From Gammaproteobacteria bacterium (lineage in GTDB: Bacteria > Pseudomonadota > Gammaproteobacteria > PS1 > Pseudothioglobaceae), in NCBI GenBank assembly GCA_003489145.1, contig DNJI01000103.1, positions 1-11,390 on the forward strand: DNA of 11,390 nucleotides, written 5' to 3'. The first letter of the stretch is position 1. Each line of letters begins with the position of its first letter. Shown here piece after piece: positions 6,586 to 11,390 of the stretch. A program made the translations under genes and the position numbers. The notes beneath the pieces are model-generated. The model ran no database searches and was not told the DNA's origin. It saw nothing but the letters and a program-made list of their open reading frames with translations.

Positions 6586-7516
6586 TACCTAATCTGCTAA
6601 ATAACGCTTGATCAGTATTGGTGTCAGGATTATCCGTCGTTAACAACTGCTCACCATAAAAAATAGAGTTAGCCCCTGCAAAGAAACACATGGCTTGCAT
6701 CGCCTCACCCATTTCAGTGCGACCAGCTGACAAACGCACCACCGATTTTGGCATCATGATGCGTGCTACGGCAATGGTACGCACAAACTCACTCTCAGTT
6801 GGTGGTGCTACTTTTTCAAATGGCGTACCTGGAATTGGCACCAAAAGATTGAGTGGCACACTGTCAGGGTGTGCTTCTAAATTAGATAAAGATCTGAGCA
6901 TAGAAGCACGATCAGTCTGCCCTTCACCTAAGCCCAAGATACCGCCACTACAGACATGAATGTCAGCATTTTGTACAGATTCAAGCGTGTCTAAACGATC
7001 TTGAAACGTACGTGTGGTAATCACATTGGCATAATTTTCTTCTGAAGTATCGAGATTGTGGTTGTAATAATCCAAACCTGCTTCTTTTAAAGTAAAGGCC
7101 TGTTCTTGCGTTAGCATGCCTAGCGTCACACAAGTTTCCATACCCATGGCTTTAACACCTTGAATCATAGGAATAACTTTATCCAAGCTTTTATCAGTAG
7201 GATTACGCCAAGCAGCGCCCATACAAAAACGCGTTGCGCCCTTGTCTTTTGCTGATTGTGCCTGCTCTAATACTAAATCAATCTCCATGAGTTTTTCACG
7301 CTCAAGACCAGTGTCGTATTTAGAACTCTGCGAACAATAAGAACAATCCTCTGGGCAGGCACCGGTTTTAATATTAAGCAAAGAGCTTACTTGTACATAA
7401 TTTGGATCAAAATTATCTCTATGAATTGTATGTGCTTTAAAAAGCAAATCATTAAATGGCATGGCGAATAAAGCCTCAACCTCTGCTAATGTCCAATCAT
7501 TTCTAAGTTGTGTCAT
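6557..7516 (-). CDS. bioB: biotin synthase
   Basis: Radical SAM enzyme that inserts sulfur into dethiobiotin to give biotin, the last step of the pathway. Using the ATG at 7516, 319 residues. The radical-SAM cluster motif is C54-P-E-D-C58-S-Y-C61. The auxiliary [2Fe-2S] cluster ligands known from E. coli have counterparts C98 (RFCMGAAW), C129 (ETCVTLG), C189 (HVCSGG) and R261 (VRLSAGR). YYNHNLDTS (150-158) is also typical. A GTG at 7522 would add two residues; ATG is preferred, although neither has a good Shine-Dalgarno site. The C-terminus is shorter than in E. coli, ending soon after the LFSRLGIN block. It stands alone, without bioF/H/C/D, and sits downstream of the glnA terminator. No clear promoter or BirA-type operator is seen, so weak readthrough from glnA is possible. 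Confidence 0.97.
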   Translation of the reverse strand: MTQLRNDWTLAEVEALFAMPFNDLLFKAHTIHRDNFDPNYVQVSSLLNIKTGACPEDCSYCSQSSKYDTGLEREKLMEIDLVLEQAQSAKDKGATRFCMGAAWRNPTDKSLDKVIPMIQGVKAMGMETCVTLGMLTQEQAFTLKEAGLDYYNHNLDTSEENYANVITTRTFQDRLDTLESVQNADIHVCSGGILGLGEGQTDRASMLRSLSNLEAHPDSVPLNLLVPIPGTPFEKVAPPTESEFVRTIAVARIMMPKSVVRLSAGRTEMGEAMQAMCFFAGANSIFYGEQLLTTDNPDTNTDQALFSRLGINQSQASSH

Positions 7517-7563
7517 AATCACTAATATAATATTTTGATAGTTATTTTACGCCTCAGATAACA

Positions 7564-7593
7564 AAAAAGGCCGTGCAATTGCACGGCCTTTTT
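7564..7593 (-). terminator. rho-independent terminator downstream of glnA
   Basis: A perfect 30-bp palindrome: AAAAAGGCCGTGCAA at 7564-7578 and its exact reverse complement at 7579-7593. The GC-rich stem GGCCGTGC/GCACGGCC (7569-7576 with 7581-7588) closes an AATT loop. Read on the minus strand it is followed by six T residues, and it lies about 20 nt after the glnA stop. The plus strand also has a five-T run, so it could act in both directions, but no plus-strand gene approaches it. Confidence 0.92.
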
Positions 7594-7613
7594 CTATGAA
7601 TTGAAATTAAATA

Positions 7614-9026
7614 TTACAAGCTGTAATACATTTCATATTCAACTGGATGAGTTGCACAACGAAGCTTAGTCACCTCTTCCATTTTAAGATCAATGTATGA
7701 ATCAATCATATCATTTGTAAACACACCGCCTGCAGTCAAGAAGTCACGATCTGCATCTAGAGCCTCTAACGCTTGATCAAGTGAAGATGCTACTGTAGGG
7801 ATCTTTGCCTTGTCAGCTTCAGACAATTCATATAAATCTTCTGTCGCAGGTTTGCCTGGATCGATCTTGTTCTTAATACCATCAAGGCCGGCCATTAACA
7901 TTGCAGAAAACGCTAAGTAAGGGTTTGCTGTTGGATCTGGGAAACGTACTTCAACACGCGTGCCTTTAGGGTTTGCAACAAAAGGAATACGAATCGCAGC
8001 TGAACGGTTTTTAGCAGAGTATTGTAAAATCTCTGGTGCTTCAAAACCTGGTACTAAACGCTTGTATGAGTTAGTTGATGCATTACAGAATGCATTTAAC
8101 GCTCTAGCATGCTTAATAATACCACCGACGTAATGTAGTGCCATTTCACTTAAGTTGCCGTAAGCACCTTCTTCATAGAACAAGTTGACGCCATCTTTAG
8201 CCATTGACTGGTGAACATGCATACCGTTACCGTTGTCACCAACGATAGGCTTAGGCATAAATGTTGCTGTCTTGCCGTATACGTGTGCTACATTTTGAAC
8301 ACAGTACTTTAAAATTTGAGTTTCGTCTGCTTTTTTAACTAACGTGTTAAACAATGCGCCGATTTCATTTTGACCTGCTGTACCCACTTCGTGGTGATGT
8401 ACTTCAGTGGTCACACCCATGCTTTCGATTGCTAAACACATTTCAGCACGTAAATCCATCATTGAGTCAACGGGTGGCACTGGGAAGTAACCGCCTTTAA
8501 CGCCTGGACGGTGACCGGTGTTACCACCGTCAAAGTCACTACCACTTTCCCAAGCAGCTTCCTCAGAATGTACTGAGTAACTACATGCGCCCATCGTATT
8601 GTCAAACTTAACCGAGTCAAATACAAAAAATTCTGGCTCGTTACCGAAATAAGCAACATCAGCAACACCTGAATCTTGCATGTACTTTTCAGCACGCTTT
8701 GCGATTGAACGCGGATCTTTTTCATAGCCTTTCATATCTTCTGGCTCGATAATATCACAACGAACAATTAGTGTAGACTCTTGAGTGAATGGGTCCATAA
8801 CGCACGCATCTAAGTCTGGCTGTAGAATCATATCTGATTCATTAATATCTTTCCAACCAGCGATTGAAGAGCCGTCAAACATTTGACCTTCTTCAAATTT
8901 ATCAGCATCAACTTGGTGAGCCGGAACACTAACGTGTTGCTCTTTACCTTTAGTATCAGTAAAACGGAAATCAACGAATGTAACTTCGTTGTCCTTCATC
9001 ATCTTTATTACATCTTTAGCAGACAT
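7614..9026 (-). CDS. glnA: glutamine synthetase, type I (adenylylation-regulated form)
   Basis: Makes glutamine from glutamate, ammonia and ATP, the central ammonium-assimilation step; cytoplasmic dodecamer. 470 residues, about the length of E. coli GlnA, to which it is collinear. Visible motifs: FDGSSIAGW (50-58, the glycine-serine latch region), metal-site NEPEFF (129-134), HHHEVGTAGQNEIG (210-223), the ATP-binding block KPIVGDNGNGMHVHQS (259-274), the flexible loop NRSAAIRIP (340-348) and RFPDPTANPYL (361-371). The adenylylation-site counterpart is Tyr399 in EDLYEL, which implies control by GlnE/GlnB-type proteins encoded elsewhere. The start is supported by a strong AGGAGA ribosome site (9031-9036), 4 nt upstream of the ATG. 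It is a single-gene unit with its own promoters and terminator. No glnL/glnG (ntrBC) genes adjoin it here. Confidence 0.98.
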   Translation of the reverse strand: MSAKDVIKMMKDNEVTFVDFRFTDTKGKEQHVSVPAHQVDADKFEEGQMFDGSSIAGWKDINESDMILQPDLDACVMDPFTQESTLIVRCDIIEPEDMKGYEKDPRSIAKRAEKYMQDSGVADVAYFGNEPEFFVFDSVKFDNTMGACSYSVHSEEAAWESGSDFDGGNTGHRPGVKGGYFPVPPVDSMMDLRAEMCLAIESMGVTTEVHHHEVGTAGQNEIGALFNTLVKKADETQILKYCVQNVAHVYGKTATFMPKPIVGDNGNGMHVHQSMAKDGVNLFYEEGAYGNLSEMALHYVGGIIKHARALNAFCNASTNSYKRLVPGFEAPEILQYSAKNRSAAIRIPFVANPKGTRVEVRFPDPTANPYLAFSAMLMAGLDGIKNKIDPGKPATEDLYELSEADKAKIPTVASSLDQALEALDADRDFLTAGGVFTNDMIDSYIDLKMEEVTKLRCATHPVEYEMYYSL

Positions 9027-9049
9027 ATTTTCTCCTATTTTTAACTATT

Positions 9050-9073
9050 TAATTTGCTGACAGTCGTTGTCAA
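9050..9073 (-). promoter_or_regulatory. proximal glnA promoter candidate (consensus -35)
   Basis: On the minus strand, a perfect TTGACA (9073 to 9068) lies about 42 nt upstream of the glnA ATG. The matching -10 is weak: TTAAAT with a 15-nt spacer or TAAATA with 16. A poor -10 with a perfect -35 can indicate dependence on an activator. No sigma54 GG-N10-GC element is evident: TGGCGCG upstream lacks a matching TTGC at the required distance. Confidence 0.45.
9058..9072. promoter_or_regulatory. small palindrome overlapping the glnA proximal -35 box
   Basis: TGACA at 9058-9062 and its reverse complement TGTCA at 9068-9072 are separated by 5 bases. On the minus strand the element reads TGACAACGACTGTCA and covers most of the TTGACA -35 box of the proximal glnA promoter. 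Its position would suit a repressor or activator site. The arms are only five bases, so chance cannot be excluded. Confidence 0.35.
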
Positions 9074-9128
9074 ACAGAGCGCGCCATTGCGATCAAAATT
9101 CTTGTTTGGTTTTATTGTTATGTTAATT

Positions 9129-9157
9129 GTTATATTATGAAAAACTGTTATTTACAA
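9129..9157 (-). promoter_or_regulatory. distal glnA promoter candidate
   Basis: On the minus strand, TTGTAA (9157 to 9152), a 17-nt spacer and TATAAC (9134 to 9129) match the sigma70 consensus at four and five of six positions. Transcription would start near 9122 and give a leader of about 95 nt. The -35 falls inside the weak hairpin that follows tusA, so promoter and terminator readings compete for the same DNA. Confidence 0.45.
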
Positions 9158-9166
9158 TAAAAACAG
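9140..9166 (-). terminator. weak hairpin plus T-run after tusA
   Basis: On the minus strand, CTGTT (9166 to 9162) pairs with AACAG (9149 to 9145) across a 12-nt interior that could pair partly, directly followed by five T residues (9144 to 9140). It lies 10 nt after the tusA stop, where a terminator for the xerC-tsaC-hemF-tusA unit would be expected. The stem has only two G-C pairs, so termination would be inefficient. Confidence 0.3.
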
Positions 9167-9175
9167 CGACTTATT

Positions 9176-9400
9176 CTACCCTATTTTCTCTACAAGTAAA
9201 ATAATCTCATCAGTTTTTTCATGAATTTCAACGACTTTATGGCCATGCACTTTACACCAAGCGGGTATATCATGCAGTACGCCCGGATCCGTAGCAATCA
9301 TCTCAATTAAATCGCCTTTATCAATGGTGTTAATCATTTCGCCTAAACGTATTACTGGCATCGGACAAAGTAGGCGTTTAGCGTCAATAGTGTGCTTCAT
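9176..9400 (-). CDS. TusA-family sulfurtransferase (SirA-like small protein)
   Basis: 74-residue cytoplasmic protein of the TusA/SirA/YedF family. These proteins carry sulfur as a persulfide on a conserved N-terminal cysteine; TusA itself feeds tRNA 2-thiouridine synthesis, and relatives act in sulfur oxidation. The hallmark CPMPVIR begins at Cys12, preceded by IDAKRLL. The central ATDPGVLHDIPAWCK (36-50) is also typical, including a second cysteine at 49. The length is normal for the family. It follows hemF by 5 nt and is the last gene of the xerC-tsaC-hemF unit. No clear ribosome site precedes the ATG. Which member of the family it is cannot be settled from the sequence. In a sulfur-oxidiser a role outside tRNA thiolation is possible, but here no sox, dsr or hdr gene adjoins it. 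Confidence 0.9.
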   Translation of the reverse strand: MKHTIDAKRLLCPMPVIRLGEMINTIDKGDLIEMIATDPGVLHDIPAWCKVHGHKVVEIHEKTDEIILLVEKIG

Positions 9401-9405
9401 ATAAG

Positions 9406-10314
9406 TTATTCAATCCCTAGCCAATCTTGAGGCTTGATATAGTACTCGTATAATTTTTCTTCCTCACTACCTGTTTCTGGCTTGTATTGATATTCCCAGC
9501 GCACAAGCGGTGGCAACGACATGAGAATCGATTCCGTACGGCCACCGGTTTGCAAGCCAAATAACGTGCCACGATCATAAACCAAATTAAACTCGACATA
9601 ACGACCACGACGGTACAGTTGGAATTGTCTTTCATGATCGGTAAATGGTGTGTCTTTACGACGCTCAACAATTGGTCGATAAGCTTTAATATAACTATTA
9701 CCCACACTTTGCATAAAAGCAAAACATTCATCAAACCCACCTTGGTTAAGATCGTCAAAAAACAAGCCGCCAATACCACGCTGTTCATCACGATGCTTCA
9801 TGTAAAAATAATCATCACACCATTTTTTATATTTTGGATACACCTCGACACCAAATGGATCACAAGCATCTTTAGCTGTTTGATGCCATAAAATCGCATC
9901 TTCATCAAAACCGTAATAAGGGGTGAGATCAAAGCCGCCACCAAACCACCAAATCGGATCTTCACCTTCTTTTTCTGCAATAAAAAATCTGACATTGGCA
10001 TGTGAAGTTGGCGCATATGGATTGTGCGGGTGAATCACCAATGAGACACCTAAAGCACTAAAGCTACGCCCTGCTAACTCTGGGCGTAATGCTGTCGCTG
10101 AAGCCGGCATGTTGTCGCCATGGACGATAGAAAAGTTAACGCCTGCTTGTTCAAACACAGCGCCGTCAGTCAGTACACGGGTAAGCCCGCCACCAGCACC
10201 GTTCTCTTTTTCCCAGTTGTCTTTGATAAAACTGGCTTTGCCATCTACTTGCTCTAATTGGTCGCAAATATCTTGTTGCAAACCTAATAAATAAGCCTTA
10301 ACTTGGTCGATCAT
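9406..10314 (-). CDS. hemF: oxygen-dependent coproporphyrinogen III oxidase
   Basis: HemF uses O2 to decarboxylate two propionates of coproporphyrinogen III to vinyl groups, giving protoporphyrinogen IX in heme synthesis; cytoplasmic dimer. 302 residues versus 299 in E. coli, nearly collinear. Motifs: GGGLTRVL (41-48), HPHNPYAPTSHANVRFF (95-111), WWFGGGFDLTPYYGF (122-136), YFYMKHRDEQRGIGGLFFDD (169-188) and QLYRRGRYVEFNLVYDRG (232-249). His95, 105, 144 and 174 correspond to the four His residues implicated in metal binding or catalysis in E. coli HemF. The start overlaps the tsaC stop as ATGA, with GGAGAG about 10 nt upstream. A tsaC-hemF pair also occurs in Pseudomonas, where aroE follows; here tusA takes that place. 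The presence of HemF implies growth with oxygen. Confidence 0.97.
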   Translation of the reverse strand: MIDQVKAYLLGLQQDICDQLEQVDGKASFIKDNWEKENGAGGGLTRVLTDGAVFEQAGVNFSIVHGDNMPASATALRPELAGRSFSALGVSLVIHPHNPYAPTSHANVRFFIAEKEGEDPIWWFGGGFDLTPYYGFDEDAILWHQTAKDACDPFGVEVYPKYKKWCDDYFYMKHRDEQRGIGGLFFDDLNQGGFDECFAFMQSVGNSYIKAYRPIVERRKDTPFTDHERQFQLYRRGRYVEFNLVYDRGTLFGLQTGGRTESILMSLPPLVRWEYQYKPETGSEEEKLYEYYIKPQDWLGIE

Positions 10315-10847
10315 CTGAGTTGCTCTCCAGTGTCTAAATTAATTATTCTTGATGGTGGGTTATTATAGTTTCGTGGTGCGATGATAAAATCTAATTCTTG
10401 CTTAAAAAATACATTCAACTGCAACACGCTAGTTGCGCTATTTTTACCGCTAATATTGGCACTGGTAGAAACCAAAGCGCTGTTGCTTGCTTGACATAGT
10501 TTTGTAATCAAAGGGTCGTTAGTCAGCCTAAGGGCAATGGTATCAAACTCGCCAGTCAATAACTTAGAAGTATGCTGATTGGCTTCAAGTAAATACGTTG
10601 TCGAGGTGTTGCCTGCTTTAATTTTATCCAGTTTTGATGTATCTTCCACGTAACCATGAAAGTGTCTTACGTCACTGGCCAATAAAATCATCCCCTTATT
10701 AATTGAGCGATGCTTAAGTTGCAAAATACGCTGCATAGATTGCTCAAAACACGGCAAACAAGCCAAACCCTGAATGGTATCAGTTGGGTGGGATATCACC
10801 CCACCCGCTTGTAAATACTGAATTGCCAGCCTAACTCTAAAACTCAT
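10311..10847 (-). CDS. tsaC: threonylcarbamoyl-AMP synthase (TsaC/YrdC/Sua5 family)
   Basis: TsaC makes threonylcarbamoyl-AMP from threonine, bicarbonate and ATP, for the t6A37 modification of ANN-decoding tRNAs; cytoplasmic. From the ATG at 10847 it has 178 residues, within the TsaC range. Motifs: GGVISHPTDTIQGLA (15-29), LKHRSINKGMILLA (44-57, with the nucleotide-binding K-x-R), IALRLTNDPL (104-113), LVSTSANISG (125-134) and a final SRIINLDTGEQLR. The ATG is preferred because it overlaps the xerC TGA as ATGA; a GTG at 10874 would add nine residues and a 31-nt overlap. The segment that reads WPGPVT in E. coli TsaC is GNTSTT here (79-84), so the usual Pro-Gly-Pro is replaced. I regard it as functional TsaC, with the divergent YciO-like relatives as the alternative. 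Confidence 0.9.
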   Translation of the reverse strand: MSFRVRLAIQYLQAGGVISHPTDTIQGLACLPCFEQSMQRILQLKHRSINKGMILLASDVRHFHGYVEDTSKLDKIKAGNTSTTYLLEANQHTSKLLTGEFDTIALRLTNDPLITKLCQASNSALVSTSANISGKNSATSVLQLNVFFKQELDFIIAPRNYNNPPSRIINLDTGEQLR

Positions 10848-11390
10848 GATGTTTTTTTGGCCCTTGGATGGCACTGATCATAAACTTTAGACAGCTCTAA
10901 AAAATCAAGATGGGTATACACCTGAGTTGACTTAATACTTTCATGGCCTAAAAATTCTTGTACAGATCGAAGGTCATGGCTGGATTGTAAAAAGTGTGTT
11001 GCTGCTGCGTGACGCAACATATGTGGATGTACGTTAATTTTAATCCCGACTTCAAGTGCGCGTTTTTTCACCATAGTTTGTATAGCTCTCACGCTAATTC
11101 TAACGTGTCTATTATTTAAAAATAAGGCACCTTGGATAACACCTGTTTTTTGTAAGTAATTGGCAATCGCTCTTTGGGCGGATTTACCCAATGGCGTATG
11201 ACGCATCTTGCCACCTTTACCCATCACGTTTAAAAAGCCTTGCTTAGTATCTATATCATTTACATCAAGGCTAACCAATTCTGATACACGAAGTCCGCAC
11301 GAATACATGACTTCAATAATAGCCACATCACGTAGCTCTGATGGTGATTTAGACCTTGGGTTGAACATAAGTGTTAGTTGGCCATAATCC
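10844..11390 (-). CDS. xerC: site-specific tyrosine recombinase XerC, C-terminal part (cut by window edge)
   Basis: XerC acts with XerD at the dif site to resolve chromosome dimers before division. The reading frame stays open to the right edge, so the start and the N-terminal DNA-binding (core-binding) domain lie outside; about 182 codons are visible. The catalytic domain is complete: Arg in CGLRVSEL, Lys in MGKGGKMRH, HMLRH giving the His-x-x-Arg pair, His in LGHESIKS and the nucleophile Tyr in STQVYTHLDF. The tail YTHLDF..L..VYD..HPRAKK is the XerC type; XerD has YTHVA at that point. Met at 11368 lies inside the domain and is not the start. Its TGA overlaps the tsaC ATG by four bases. Nothing suggests an integron or phage integrase: no att-like repeats or cargo genes adjoin it. 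Confidence 0.93.
   Translation of the reverse strand, partial: DYGQLTLMFNPRSKSPSELRDVAIIEVMYSCGLRVSELVSLDVNDIDTKQGFLNVMGKGGKMRHTPLGKSAQRAIANYLQKTGVIQGALFLNNRHVRISVRAIQTMVKKRALEVGIKINVHPHMLRHAAATHFLQSSHDLRSVQEFLGHESIKSTQVYTHLDFLELSKVYDQCHPRAKKTS

Noticed and set aside
7517..7563. BirA-type operator or clear promoter upstream of bioB
   Set aside because: The AT-rich TATATT could be a -10, but the -35 position reads GCGTAA and no long dyad like the enteric bio operator is present.
9081..9100. Sigma54 promoter upstream of glnA (TGGCGCG on the minus strand)
   Set aside because: The GG element is present, but the GC of the -12 box is not at the required 10-nt distance: that position reads GTTTG instead of TTGC.
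9417..10016. Open frames of 72-124 codons within hemF on both strands
   Set aside because: hemF is intact and collinear with its family throughout; the other frames have no family features and are shadows.
10844..11390. Integrase of a mobile element at the right edge
   Set aside because: The C-terminal motif set is that of chromosomal XerC, the gene is embedded in a housekeeping operon, and no att repeats, tRNA target or cargo genes are present.

Overview
This is an AT-rich chromosomal stretch of a gammaproteobacterium, packed with housekeeping genes and with almost no spare DNA. YbiT, TsaC, HemF, XerC, MurG, FtsW, class I GlnA and the RibB/RibA-like fusion all look gammaproteobacterial. The low GC content and compact operons would fit a marine sulfur-oxidiser of the SUP05/Thioglobaceae type or a related symbiont, but that placement is inference from general character and not proof. 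I see no phage, transposon, toxin-antitoxin, CRISPR, tRNA or rRNA signal.

Layout. (1) Positions 1-4312, minus strand: a five-gene transcription unit read in the order ybiT, yihY, ribE, ribBA (RibBX type), ribH. Its junctions are a 1-nt gap, 36 nt, a 1-nt overlap and an 8-nt gap to the preferred ribH start (5 nt to an earlier ATG). A near-consensus sigma70 promoter lies just upstream of ybiT, at 4342-4370. The last three genes carry out late steps of riboflavin synthesis. ribH runs off the left edge. (2) Positions 4313-4430: a divergent promoter region. (3) Positions 4431-6585, plus strand: ftsW and murG overlap by 8 nt and act together in peptidoglycan synthesis. They are present here without the rest of the usual division/cell-wall cluster. 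(4) Positions 6557-7516, minus strand: bioB, whose 3' end overlaps the 3' end of murG by 29 nt. (5) Positions 7564-9026, minus strand: glnA, closed by a perfect-palindrome terminator, with two candidate sigma70 promoters in the 149-nt gap upstream. (6) Positions 9176-11390, minus strand: a unit xerC (cut by the right edge), tsaC, hemF, tusA. It is joined by two ATGA overlaps and a 5-nt gap, and a weak hairpin follows tusA.

Nothing here is an obviously new multigene system. The points most worth a second look are: a GTP cyclohydrolase II domain without its zinc cysteines in the riboflavin enzyme; a TsaC with an altered Pro-Gly-Pro loop; a histidine cluster in YihY; the murG/bioB tail-to-tail overlap; the placement of an ABC-F ATPase and a membrane protein ahead of riboflavin genes; and a small palindrome over a perfect -35 box upstream of glnA.
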